DNA of 64,000 bases from Neurospora tetraspora. Taxonomy: Eukaryota; Ascomycota; Sordariomycetes; Sordariales; Sordariaceae. Of the stretch, positions 33,091-45,456 are shown one piece after another. The position numbers were made by a program, and so were the translations under genes. Where the stretch lies: the NCBI RefSeq assembly GCF_033439725.1, contig NW_026944386.1, positions 3,782,001-3,846,000 of the forward strand, in the 5' to 3' direction. The stretch's first letter is position 1. Each line of letters opens with the position of its first letter. The notes under the pieces were generated by a model. It saw only the letters and a program-made list of their open reading frames with translations, was not told the DNA's origin and did not search any database.

Positions 33091-35129
33091 ATTGAATGTG
33101 AAAAGTAGATAATTCCTGGATTGAATATGAAACAGCAACACGGGACGTGTGACCTGGCGGTATGGGTTGCGTCTGCGGATCGGTCCAGTCAGTGACTATC
33201 CCGTTACTACACTTGACTTTCGAGTGTGCAACTGGAAGTTAATTCGTGTTGTTGAGAAGGTCCGAGACAAGACACGGTAGTAGTGGGCGTACAGCAGGAT
33301 GGCTGGCTTTAGCTTTGTTTTGAACAGCAAGACATATAAACATCGAGCTCGTCTGGCAATGCCGTTTAGCTTTTCGGTTCACAAGTTCCGGTCGATAAAC
33401 ATTCCCGGTGGCTTGGTGAGGAGTGAAACGAAAAGTATGAGACCGTTGGGTTGCATCAACAGTTGGCGTGGACGAACGGGATGAGAGAGTAGAGAAAGTG
33501 TGGCTTGCATGGACTTCCACGGACACGGCAGAGAGTTATGAAGCCAAATTAGAGAAGCCCACCAGAGACATGGCGTTCGAGGAAGGAAGGTTAGAGGAGA
33601 AAAAAGGAAGTACGGAAGCCGGAAAGAAGCAAGTTTCATCCAAAGAGGAAGATTTCCGACTCCCAACCCCTTGCAGCACTGACTGGAGGGGCATCGCCGC
33701 TTGCCGGAGAGAGGGCCTCTTCGGGTGTCCCCATGGATGGCGGCATGAGAACCCCGGGTCACCAAGATCATGATATCGGCAGATCCGGGGGATGCTCACA
33801 GCTTTTGAGGGTGGAACGTGCATCTTGATGATTACCCTTATATTGGAGTCATGGGATAAGGTCGGACCAGACGCATGCGGTCCGTGTAGCAAAGGTGGTC
33901 CCAGGACCCAGGACAAGAATAGACCACAGTTCCTTTGTGTCAACCATGGTTGTTGGTGACTGCCAAGTTGGCTCAAGGGAATTGTGGGGGATGGGCGGTC
34001 CATGTTTCGTTGGTCTTTTTGTCGAGTTGATCGACGTTATAAGGTGAAAACAGACAAAAAAGAAAACTGACAGAAAGTCAACAACATCGTCATCAAGAAT
34101 CCAAGCTAGGGTGGGGTGTAGCTCCGTGAAGCGAAGCTCTGTCAGTGGCCAGATCGCAGCGAGGCTCGGGGAGCACCAAGAAGGTAATAAGCCGGGGGGT
34201 GCTTCAAGCTGTAGGTACCCCGTACTGTGTTCAGAATGATCGCCTGGGGTGATTGACGGGGGAATTAGCGAGGCGAGCGACGTGAGTCTAGCCGTCTGCT
34301 CTCAGAAGTTTTTCTCTGTTGGTGATGCCTTTCACTGTGCAATATGCCTGCTTACTACTCTCATCTCACTGGCTAATAAACGTGATGGGAGCCAGAGACC
34401 AAGTCCCCGAAATTCGCAAGTATAAAAATTGCAAATCGTTGCTGTTTCTCGTTGCATTGTCCACTCTTATGTTCATGGGTTAACTTCACAAGGGTCCGGT
34501 GTATGGGTGGGTATGTCATGTTGTTGGTTGCACCAGGCAGCTCAGCTTCTCCCTCCGATTGTTTATGTGACTCCTTTTCCACGTTTTCTCACCTCCTCCT
34601 AAGCGTGTAAACGTGGCGACATCCGATGTTCTTTCTCCCTCGTGGCGGTTGCCCGCATAGATGTGTGTTTTCCTGCACCCAGGCGGGAGTTTGAAGCTTG
34701 TTGAGTGTGCCTGAAAAACTGATGACAACCAAACAATGGAGGACAAAGCGGCTATCAAAGATCATAGTCTGCCCTGTTCGTTTCGAAACTTCTGGATGCC
34801 GTGCGGCGCAAACGAGAGCCTGTTCATGTTCCTTGGAACCAACCACAGCCCCAGCCAGTGCGCGCATCCGTAAAGCTGAACGGATAACCGCATATGGTTG
34901 CCGCAAATTGATGGACTCACGGAGCGCGAAAGGGTCCTTGGAGGTCTGGTCCTGACAGCCACTGACGCAGTGTACCCGTTCACGAGAAAGAATCTCCCCA
35001 ATCCAGACAGGAGCGTGACCGACTCGGCCAAGGGTCAGGCATCGAGATACGGGAAAGCATCGAAACGGCTGCCTCATCATTTTTCATGCAGGAGCCCTCG
35101 ATGGGATGCTGCATAGGTCGTGGTCCACT
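33091..35129. other. intergenic, no gene recognised
   Basis: Left part is the promoter of the large minus-strand gene. A 163-codon minus-strand frame at 34589-35080 shows no family signature and is not supported. No RNA gene found. Confidence 0.45.
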
Positions 35130-36371
35130 TTAATCGTCATCCTCCATCAGGGCGGCAAGCTCGGCCTCTTCATCAGCCGTCAATAGCCCTTCACCATCGG
35201 GCTTCTCCTCCTCTGCGGGCTTGATAGGCTTCTTTTGCTCCTCAACGGCAGCATCTAGGCTAGCCTTGTCCAAAGGCCACGTCCTGACGGTGCCATCAAT
35301 GCTCACGCTGCAAACGCGCTCGCTTGATCCGGCGGAGCCCCTGAGAATGACCAGCTCGGTCACTTCGTCATAGTGGCCCTCCAGGGAGCAGTAAAGTTTG
35401 CCTGAAGTCCGGTCCCAGACCTTGAGGTCTTCATCACGTCCAGCGGTGATGACCCATTGATCTGTAACCGCCACAGCACGGACGTGGTCGCCGTGCTCAA
35501 AAGTGTCGTCAGTAGTGAAGCCCTTGATTCTGGAGAGACATTTGGCGGATCCATCACCACTCGCGGACCACAGGTCGACCTCGTCGCCGTCGTGATCAAT
35601 GACAAGCTTATAGACAGTTGTCTCGTGCTCGAGGATGGTATGTCGCTCTGCCGCCGGGGTAGCAGGGTCAGGCTCCGCGAACTGCTCCCATCCATCTAGA
35701 CGAATCTTCCAACGGCGGATGTGCGGGTCGCTGCTGGCGCTGATGATACACAACTCATCCTCTGACGAGGAAGCAGGGTCAACAACCAGGTCCTGGATGC
35801 TGAGCATGTTCACCACGCTGTCCTGCAGCACATGTAGCTTGGAGCCGGTTGCAACATCCCAAACGATGATCTTCTTGTCGGCACCACCGCTGACCAGAAC
35901 GTCTTTTCCACCGAGCTTTGCGCAAACGATGGCTTTGACGAAGTCGGAGTGACCAGCATACTTGCGGCCCGGAGCCTTGGTGTCAATGTCCCAGGACCAG
36001 ATGTTCTTGTCCCAGGCACCGGCAAAGACGGTCTTGTTTCCGGGACCACCAACAGCTACACAACTGACGGGTGTCGTGGGACCGCGGTAGACTGTCCTTG
36101 TGTCTCCCTCACCGTCCACCTGGACTCTTCGGACTGATCCCGCGGACTCGGCTACGAAAATGGCCGAAGAGGGAGCACGGGAGTCAACAACGGCCCCGAG
36201 GATCTTGGACTTGAGCTTGATGAGATTGCCATAGGTGTTACTGGTCTTGGCTTCTCTCCTCTCCCTCTTTGCGATCTCCGCACTGCAACATGTTAGATCT
36301 TTGTTCATCTCAGGGGAAGGCCTGTTTACTTACTCGGTCTCGAAGAAGTGACGAGGGTCTGAGGACTGCAT
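35130..36371 (-). CDS. WD40-repeat protein (about 396 aa)
   Basis: Exon 1 is only 36371-36334 (MQSSDPRHFFET plus two bases). A 51-bp intron (GTAAGT, TTGCAG) leads to exon 2 at 36282-35130. The single small first exon fits the coding sense: ETDAEIAKRERREAK follows in frame. Six or seven WD40 repeats form a probable single beta-propeller, for example TVFAGAWDKNIWSWDI, VSGGADKKIIVWDV, ISASSDPHIRRWKI and VITAGRDEDLKVWDR. A short acidic tail (LTADEEAELAALMEDDD) ends the protein. It is a soluble scaffold-type protein conserved in filamentous fungi as far as I recognise it. Its partner is unknown. It shares a 540-bp promoter region with the divergent CTF4 gene. Confidence 0.88.
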
Positions 36372-36908
36372 CTTGATGGATGACTGTGAGGCTGTTTGAT
36401 AATGGGTCCTTCTGTGCAGAATCTGGTAAGAGATCTCAAGAAAAAGGCTTCTATACCTCTTTCTCACAAAGAAATATGTCCTCTGATTTGTAAGTGACCG
36501 CCTGATGACGAGAGTGGATTAAGTTCCAGATGATTCGAAGGTCAACAGGCAGACAAAAAGGGGACCAAGTTTACAGAGAAGTGTTTAGGAGCTGTTAAGA
36601 AACACGCGTAGCAGAAGAGAGATCCTTAACAGTTGCCCCTACAGCAGCGGGAGGAGCTGCCCCTGTCAGCATTTGGCGGGGAAGCTCAGCGCCCAATGAG
36701 TGGGCCCCGCTCGCTGGGCATGACATGGTGGGGCATTGATAACTCGATAACGCGTGCCGTAAATGGAAAACGCGCTCGACGCGTCTTTCGATTTCGTAAC
36801 TTACACGCTGTATACGACTTTACCATTCACTTCCTCTTCCCTCTTCCTTCTTTGCGCCTAAAGGGAACTTGAATGGTTGCAAAGTAAACAGACTCGCCAG
36901 ATCCAAAC
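36372..36908. other. divergent promoter region
   Basis: 537 bp between two start codons facing away from each other. Apart from the three ACGCGT boxes, no gene or repeat was seen. It contains the start regions of both the WD40 gene (minus) and CTF4 (plus). Confidence 0.6.
36604..36784. promoter_or_regulatory. three MluI cell-cycle boxes (ACGCGT) in the shared promoter
   Basis: ACGCGT occurs at 36604-36609, 36750-36755 and 36779-36784 within the 537-bp gap between the divergent WD40 and CTF4 genes, with an extra ACGCGC at 36769. ACGCGT is the MCB element bound by the MBF factor, which drives G1/S transcription of replication genes in yeasts. Two boxes lie about 125-160 bp upstream of the CTF4 start codon. 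Regulation by MBF is inferred from motif and gene identity. Confidence 0.6.
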
Positions 36909-39617
36909 ATGACCACCCTAATCGCATCTCGACCACGGTCACGACCCGCCCATCCACCGGGAGCGACATACTGCGCCTACACCCCCGATGGCACCAGACT
37001 GGTGACGGTCGGGTCCAACAACACCACCAGACTCTACAAGACGGGCTACGAAGGCGAACCCACGAATATCGACGACTGCCAGGAACAGAACCTTGCCCTT
37101 GCCACCAGCAACAACTACTTTGTGGCCGGCTCCGAAGACGGTACCGTCAGTCTGTACTCCCTCGACACCAATGCCTTCGACCGTTTCCTTCTGCGAACCT
37201 CTCTCCCAGTCCGCGATGTCGCGATATCCCCAGACCATCAATGGTGCGCTGTTGCCAGCGACGAGCTGACAGTTAGGCTGGTCGGGGTCCACGACAACAC
37301 CCAACTACGTACCCTCAAAGAACACGGAAAGCCGACGAAACACTTGACCTTCGATCCCAAGGGAAGCCTGCTCGCGCTATCATGTACCGACGGCGTCATA
37401 TACATCTACTCTCTGACGGCCGAACACCCCGAGCTTATTCGCAAGGTGGATGGTGTCATTGGTAGGCTAGAGACTGAGTCTGAAGCCTTGTCAAGGGCAG
37501 TCTGGCACCCCGATGGCCGCGCCTTTGCCGTACCAACTCCTACACGAGACATCCAGGTTATTTCCAAGAACGACTGGGAGAAGCAGCGGGTATTCAAGAA
37601 CGGTCATGATGGAGATATCACAGCCCTTTCTTGGTCGCCCAACGGTGCCCTTCTCGCCTCGGCTGGCAAAGACAAGAAGCTCCTGATTTGGTCAACCAAG
37701 GACCAGAGTGTCATTGCGAGATACGAATATCCCAATGTCACGGATATCTGCTGGCATCCTACCAAGAACCTTGCCTCATTCACAACCTCCGATGGAGAGC
37801 TTTATATCAGCCCCGACTTCGTCCCAGAGCAGTTCGCCTCTCTTCTCAGGCTACCGAAACAGCCCGCCCCCTTCATCCACGACCCTCTCACCGAACTGTC
37901 CAACAACACCCGCCGCCTAGAAGTTAGCGGCCCCAAGCCCGACGCTCGCCCACGCAGAGACTCCGTAGACGCCGACCTCGATGACCTCCTCGACGAAAAC
38001 TACGGCGACGACGACGACTTCGTGGTGGACGATGACGGCGCAGGATACACCCTCAACGCGGGCCGCAAACGCCCAGCCGAAGACGATGCTATCTACGAGA
38101 GCCACCCAACAAAGCGAGGCAACTTTGTCCAACCACAACACCACCCCTCCTTCCAACCTGGATCAACCCCGTGGCGCGGCAACCGGAAATATCTGTGCTT
38201 GAACCTGATCGGCTTCGTCTGGACCGTCGACCAAGACTCCCATAACACCGTAACCGTCGAGTTCTACGACCACGAGTTCCACAGGGACTTCCACTTTACC
38301 GATACTTTCCTCTACGATAAGGCCTGCTTGAACGACAAGGGAAGCCTTTTCTCGTGCCCACCAAAAGATGACGGCTCGCCAGCTGTGGTCTTTTACCGTC
38401 CTCATGAGACTTGGACGCAGAGAAATGAATGGCGCATACAGCTGCCCAAGGGCGAGGCGGTGCTGGCCATGTCGCTGAGTGATTCCTACATTACCGTCAC
38501 AACAACGGGTAACTATGTGAGGATATACACCCTTTTCGGCATTCCCGTGAGGGTGTACAGGCCCAAGAGCACGCCGATCGTGACATGCGCCAGTTGGAGG
38601 GACTACGTCCTGACTATGGGCAACGGGCCCGTGGGTGCGGATGGTATGTCGCGGTTGTTGTATACCATTGAGAACATCAAGCGGGATGAAGTTTGTCAGA
38701 ACGAAGACACCGTCGCCCTTCCTGAAGGCGCGACAGTGAAGAGCGTCTTCTTTTCTGACAATGGCGTACGTCTTGTTTCCTCCCCGTCTCCTCATAACTC
38801 ACCCACCCACTAACATCCCGTCCAGGACCCCTGCATCTACGACTCAACCGGCACTCTCCTCACCCTCCTTCACTGGCGCCGTCCCTCCCGGGCCGTCTGG
38901 GTCCCCCTTCTCGACACCCGTCTTCTCCCGCGCCTCGCCTCCGGCCGCAAAAAGGAATCCTACTTCCCCATCGCCGTCGCCGACAACAAATTTCACTGCA
39001 TCATCCTCAAAGGCGGCGACCAATACCCCTACTTCCCTCGCCCCTTGCTTTCCGAATTCGACTTTGCCGTGCCCCTCACCTCTGCGAAGCCCAAGAAGTC
39101 GAAGTCGAAGTCGAAGTCGAAGAAGAAGCAACGTAGCGGCGACGATCTAATGGACGTTGACGGAGAGGAGGAGGAGGACAACGATTCCACCGCATCAGAA
39201 GCCGACGACTCCGACTCCGAAAACAACGCCGACCCCCTAACAACAAAAGAATCCCTCCCCCTCACCCAGTCCTTCCTCCTCTCCTCGCTGCGCGCCGCGC
39301 AGCTCTCGGACCAGCTCGAAAGCTCCCGCTCCACGGCCTCGCAGCGCGCGGCGCTCGCCCGGTTGGAACTCGACATCGACAAGACCTTGCTGCAGTTACT
39401 GGCGATTGAGTGCCGCGAGGGCGAGGACAGGGGGATGAGGGCGCTGGAGGTGGTGCAGCTTATGAAAGACAGAACGGGACGGATGATTGAGGCGGCCGGT
39501 AAGGTTGCTGAGAGGTATGGGAGGAGGATATTGGGGGAGAAGATTAGAGAGATGGGGGAGAGGAGGGTAGCCGGGGAGGAGGGGAGTGAGGGGGAGGAGG
39601 AGGATCCTTTTGCTTAG
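36909..39617 (+). CDS. CTF4: CTF4/Mcl1/SepB (AND-1) replisome-cohesion protein
   Basis: Two exons: 36909-38765 and 38826-39617, split by a 60-bp intron (GTACGT, CACTAAC, CCAG; phase 0) that joins FFSDNG to DPCIYDS. The product is about 882 residues. Residues 1-330 form a WD40 propeller (for example ITALSWSPNGALLASAGKDK). An acidic linker (DLDDLLDENYGDDDDFVVDD) follows. The conserved SepB/Ctf4 middle region (YLCLNLIGFVWTVDQD, ITVTTTGNYVRIYTLFGIPV) and a C-terminal helical part with SKSKSKSKKK and acidic tracts complete it. The protein is known to couple the CMG helicase to DNA polymerase alpha and to support sister-chromatid cohesion. The gene appears complete. Three ACGCGT boxes upstream fit G1/S expression. 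Confidence 0.95.
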
Positions 39618-40703
39618 GTGCTTAGGGGTGGGGGAGTCTTGAAGTAGAGGTCGGTGTTATGGGTAGGCTTTTTTCTATTTTGCTTTTTGCTGTTCGAGCC
39701 ACGGCTTTGCTTGTATCCATGTGTGCCAAAGATTATGTCTGGGGTGGGAGTAGTGTTTGTTTGGAAAAGTCCATCCCGCTTTGTGGTTCGGTTTCCGGAA
39801 TTGCTTTTAAGGTTATAACGAAGACGGTGAGAATACACTATCCTGTGTCTTCCTTCTTGCTCTCTCATGTCATTGGAGCCTATCATGTTACTGACTTTAC
39901 GTCGGGTCACCTGCCTCGCTGCCTACCTATCACATCCACCTCGTGTGTGTGATGTGACAAAACAACCAAACCAGCAGCGTAGGTAGTGATGAACTGGAGG
40001 GGCTGCTACAGTACACTACTTCCCTCCAGTTCTTCCCGTTCGTTTCGTCAATCCCGAAGAAAAGAAAAAGCAATGTGAACACATACAGAGAACACATAAA
40101 GTTAGTACATACAACGCCCACAACTTGTCGTCTGGCAAGGAGCCATCCGATGAATTGCTGAAGTCAAAACGAGGAAATAAATAACCAATGGACGCTCTAG
40201 GTAAATACCCGCCTCACCCTTTTCAGTCCACACTGTCAACCCTGGGGGTTGTTTTTAGCCGGACGATTCCATGTCAGACATAACTAACTAACAACATCTT
40301 TTAAGACACACCACACCAGGAGATCAACATTATATGCAGCTAGATCTAGCTGCTCCCAGACACCCGCTCGAAACGCATAAACAACCACCTTCGTTACGTG
40401 CGGTAGGTAAGGTAGGTAGGTACGCAAGAAAAGAGAACATGTCTGGAGATCCATATCATCTCTTCCGACCTAGTCTAGTCCGTCAACAAATTCGGACCCT
40501 AGAACCTACACCTACACAGGCACTTACCTTAGTTCTTCCCGGTCCCAAACAGGTCCATCATGTCCATCATTTCCATCATCTACATACAACCTACCTAGAG
40601 GTAACTACCCCTGAATGACCATGACCAATGCATATCCCACCCATCCCGTCCGTCGTCAATCATTCAGTAACCTACTATGTAGGGCCCTGTCTGTCCTGTG
40701 CCT

Positions 40704-40749
40704 CTACATACATACATACATACATACATACATACATACATACATACAC
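40704..40749. repeat. (CATA)n microsatellite
   Basis: About eleven tetranucleotide units of CATA type, uninterrupted. Confidence 0.9.
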
Positions 40750-40867
40750 TAACGTACACGTATGTAACACCACGTGCACGCGCGGCATCTACATTTACCT
40801 GTATGTAGGGTGTGGTACCTGGCAGCAGCAGCAGACCTCGAACCTAGCTGCTTGCTGCACATATGTA

Positions 40868-40868
40868 C

Positions 40869-40912
<44 letters not shown>

Positions 40913-40917
40913 GTGTC
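40868..40917. repeat. (AT)n(GT)n microsatellite
   Basis: A short ATATAT run passes into about twenty GT units with one GC interruption. Confidence 0.9.
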
Positions 40918-43571
40918 CCGGAAGCTGCCGTGACACCTGCCTGCTCTAGTGCTCTTGTATGTATGTACAAAATTCGTCAGGTCCGTCCCCAGTTCCCGAG
41001 GTCACCATAACAGGTCACCAGATCTTGCCCTTGCCCTTGTGGATCATCATCAATCACGAAAGCGACGGAGACGGGGACGGACGGGATACTGAACCCGGAC
41101 GGGGCGGTCCATCAATGAATGAATGTCCAGGAGCCGCCGCCGTGGGCCCATGGTCCATGTAGTGTATGTATGTACGTATTTAATGTCGATCTTTGATCTT
41201 TCCAAGTGCTACGTATGTAGTTCTTTCCTCTTGAAGCGATTCTCCTAGTAATTGTACTGAGAGAATGGAAGATGCGGTGGATGCCCGCAGTCATGCAGCT
41301 ATGCATATGGGATGGGGGGCCAAGAACAGAAAGACAGAAATGGAAATGAAGGGGATCTGAACAAGGCACATGGACACATCTTGACATATTGAATGAGAGG
41401 AACTGAATGAAAAGGAACCGACGGGTAGAGTTGCCCTGTGATTTGTTGACATCCGACGCAGTTCCATTTACTCCGTGGACGAAATCCCGGAGATTTAGTG
41501 AGGTTCCGCAAGGATGATCATCAGGACTATCTATCGCCCGGGTATAAACAGTAGGGCCCAAGTGACCGCAAATGATGACCCTGAATGATCGACTTATAGC
41601 GGCCCCTGGTATTAATTCAATCCAGGTTTGGACTGGGTTTCAGAGATTGGCAGGGCTGATTAGTACTGTCGAGGAGGGTACCTAGCTCTGGGGAACTCCC
41701 TCCCGTCGTCCGAAGCGGGATCTCCATCCGCTTGGCGATGATGGCTGTATGGCACGAAGTACGTGCCCTGGTTCAGGGTGTGGAAAGGTTGCAAGCGGAA
41801 GATGGAATGAAGAGATGATGAGAAGACGGGAAATGGAAGCTGAAGATGGACAGTTTGGGCAACTGAAAAGTCAGCAGTTTCAGGTCGCTTAGTTAATGTG
41901 GTATTAAATTGTTGGTGCAATGCGTGACGTGCCTTTCACTTTGTGCCTTCCTTTGCGGGAGACGGGAAGAACAAGTGACCAAAACGGGGAGGGGGATCGG
42001 CATGGGAGCATGGGGGGACAGATCGGAATCCAATATCGGCCTCTTCCATTTCTGGTACACAGTCGAAGCTGAACTGAAGCCTCATCCACGGATTCATCAT
42101 CATCATCATCCACTCTCTCTCTCTTCTCTCTTGTTGTGTTTCTCGCCAACGAAAAAGCTCCGAAGCGTAACACCCTCACGACCAGACCGCATGGAGAATT
42201 GGAGATGATATGCACCACCTGGGAGTCAGTCATAGTTTGCTTGCCCATGAATGGACCCCAAATGTTGGCCATTAACATGATTCCGACTCCATGCAGCCGC
42301 GGAAACCGGTTCAACATGCCGTTTTCCTATCTCGATCTGCATTTTCCTAATAATAATAAAAAAATTTCCGACCACCCCTATTCAGAGCCTTGCGGAGGTG
42401 GGAGATGGAATCTTTCAGGTCATTCATTCACCTTTCTCTCCATTCTCCACGGCGCTGCTGAACTGAACTGAACTGTCAGGAGATGCCCGAAAGACGTCTT
42501 GGTGTAACTTTTATGGGCTCTGAGACCCGCCACATAACAACGGGAGATTTGGCGTGCACTGGCTTCTCTGCGCCATATAAGATGCGGACGGTTTTTCCCC
42601 GGTGAAAAAGAGAACAGCAACTCTGTCCGAATGATGACAGCCAACTTGTGCAGGTGGGTATCGGGATGTTTCGAGATGGAGGAGGTCAAGGACTCAAGGT
42701 CATGGTCGTCATGGTGGTCTGCATCGGAAATGGCTGCCACGAGCCAAGACTGGCCAAGGGTGTCCCTATCCGATCCGCTGCCCTACCCAAATGAGGTGCA
42801 TGAAGAGGGAGGGAGCGTGGGAGGGCAAGCAGCGCCGTTTGAATGGGTTCCCTCCTCCATCGTGCCGCTATGCGAGTAACGCAGCTGGAGTTACGACAGG
42901 AACAGGAACTCCTATGGAAGCCGTGTACCAAAGCCGGACGGAAAGTGGTTCATGGAGAGTTTACGGTCGTACGGTATAAGCTATGGTGGTACTCAATGAT
43001 GCCCTGCGTGGATCAGCATTCTTTTTGAGAGTCGTGGTTCCATTCTTCCTCCCATTCCTTTTCCGACCAGGAACAAAACAAATACTACTGGAACGTGGTC
43101 AAAGAGAAGTTCCAGATTTTCTAGAGCTTCTTTTTTCGATCCTTTTTGCGCGTGTGTAGAAGAAACGTTTGGCCCTGGAAGGGATGGCTTACCTCGAGAA
43201 GGAAGGGTACCAGGTATTGTGGCGAGCCACTCAGCAGTTGGTGCCATGTACTAATGACTGTCTGGCTCAACTGCGTGGCAGCTGGGTGGCTTTTCTGAAC
43301 TCCGATCTCAACATGTTCATCTGGGCCGTTTGATCTGGCTACCACTGTATTCTTCAGTTATCAATCTCCCCCTCGGCCGTGTGGTCTTGTGTCGGCTGTC
43401 TAATGTTGTAAAGCGCAGGTGTTTCTCTCTCTTGTCTCCGGCTCTGTCTCTGATTCTCTGATGGGCCAGGCGAACGGAATTCCGCCCGTTTATGGGTTTG
43501 GGCTGCGATTGGCCCTGTTTCAACGCCTCTTTCATTTCCATTTCTCTGTGCATTCGAGCCGTGCTCCGGGT

Positions 43572-43608
43572 TCCTGACTGACTGACTGACTGACTGACTG
43601 ACTGACTC
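43572..43608. repeat. (CTGA)n microsatellite
   Basis: About nine units of a CTGA/GACT tetranucleotide. Confidence 0.9.
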
Positions 43609-44663
43609 CCTCCTGCCTGTTTCCTTCACCTCGGAATCAGGGGCTCAGAGGGGGTACCTGACGAGTATTGCCAATCTGCATGTATGGACTGCGGGCAGGA
43701 TAGCTGCTTGATAGCTGCTTGCTTGCCGGCGGCGTGACCAAGTCTGGAAAACAAGGTCGAGCCTGGAATGGAAGGCGGTCATGTTCAATGCGATTGCGGA
43801 GGAGGTTAGAGATGCTGCAGGGGAGACGCCAAGTCAAAACTCCCGGGTGCTGTGCTTATGGAAGGTTCAAGCGAGGTACTGCACTAACTGCATGCCATGC
43901 ATGTTGAGAGCTAAAGAGATAGTGAAGCACCTTCAAACTATGCCCCTCATGTCACGGCCATTCATTCTTTCCGTCATTCGACAGGTGCTGTCCATCTGAG
44001 GGAAAGACCCGTGGACACAGGACTGGTTCTGAGAAAAAAGACGATTTCCAGTCCAAAGAGGAAGGCATCTTGGGTTCTCCTGCACATCCTCATGCGCATA
44101 CTGAATGTGGGTTTCTTGGGACAAATCCGAATACGCAGACATCTGTAAGCAGACGCAGATAGGCCTGGTGGATGCTTGTTTGATTTTCCATGCGACAGCG
44201 GCCAGTGCATCCAAGGAACAGCCCCTGGATTATATGCGAACCTCTCCCCGTCATGTTCATGTCCGTTGGCGTTGTCAATGTCATCGTTGTCAAGACTCTC
44301 TTGGTCGACCAAGTCAACAAATCTCCACGGGGGGTACATCTGCTTGTACACGTTCCTACGACTTTGTGGTTTCTTGCCAGAGGTCCCGTCTTGGTCAGGC
44401 CTAGGAAATGTTCCCCCGGATCGGCCACTGACCAAGCATCCGCCGCTGAACCAATCAATCACAGCAGCTGCTTGGTCCTCCCATGGTCCTCTGTGGTCCT
44501 CCACTAGACCGCCCACTTCTTGGACATCGATTCGTAGATTCGACACAATTGTCCCCCCGTTTCGAGGTCGACCACCGGTTACTTTAGCCCCGAGTCGTCT
44601 CCGTTCTCCGTCCTTGTTGCGCCACCGACCGGCAGCGAAGGAGCGCTCGAGAAAAAAAAACAA

Positions 44664-44744
44664 ATGCCTTTTCGCTCCACTCCATCTCCCGACAACTCAC
44701 TAGCCCCCGACCGTGCTGCCGACCATCAGACCAGCAAGGACTAG
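44664..44744 (+). other. upstream open reading frame in the presumed HSF leader
   Basis: ATG in an A-rich context (ACAAATGCC) followed by 26 codons and TAG, about 0.7 kb before the HSF start codon. It would count as a uORF only if transcription starts upstream of 44660, which is not shown by the sequence. A second short upstream ATG at 45444 overlaps the main start in another frame unless removed by splicing. Confidence 0.3.
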
Positions 44745-45456
44745 AAGTCCACTTTCTTCCACCCGGTTTCTAACCCGACCGACCATCTCCCGTCCCCCCC
44801 GTCTCCGTCCGCCCATCTCGTCTCCTCCCTGCTGCTTGCTCATTCCCACCGCAAGCAAGACAGACATACATCCTGCTTGTCTGCCACCGACGACGCCTCT
44901 CGATCGACCGCCTCCCCGGCTACAGAACGAACCCATTGTCTGGGACAGCTCGGGTACCGGCTACCTGTCACCATTCATCACATCCAAGCGGGTCCTGGCC
45001 ACAAGCTACAGGAAGTAGCAAAAGACAGACACAAGCCTCGAACCTTTTCCGAGTCGCCGTCGCGAACAAAGCATACACAAGGAAGCTAGCCTACACATCG
45101 ACACGGTGGGGGAGTTCCTTGACCGGATTGACGCGCAACAAACCATAAGGTTCGTTTGCGCCACGCGATGAGGTAGGCTAATATCCCCCCCCCCTCCATG
45201 TTTTATCCCCATACAAAACAATGCGCCATGGAGGTGGAATGGATCCCATGTGGGTGAGGTGGTCCGAGGCCCGCCGTCTATCGGCCGGTCTGCCATCCGG
45301 TCCATCGCCGGCTTCCCTTCCACTGCACGGAGCACACCTACCATCTGTCATCCGAGGTCCGGTCCGGAGTAGTGCTGGATCGGATGGCACCAACGGGTAT
45401 CCTCATATTGCTTCGTTGCGCTTTGCTGACACAATCGCCGCCCATGTACAGTGCAG

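Larger units (their letters stand above)
39618..45456. other. 5.8-kb intergenic region with microsatellites, upstream of the HSF gene
   Basis: No coding sequence was supported. Left half: CA/TACA repeats and TACC motifs. Right end (about 44650-45456): pyrimidine-rich, with several short upstream ATG frames, looking like a long 5' leader. A CTGAC at 45425 followed by ACAG at 45450 could be the end of a 5'-UTR intron just before the HSF start. Such a long upstream region is usual for regulatory genes in these fungi. Confidence 0.5.

Noticed and set aside
34589-35080. 163-codon minus-strand frame
   Set aside because: No motif, no splice partner and no repeat; an open frame of this length is not rare in GC-rich sequence.
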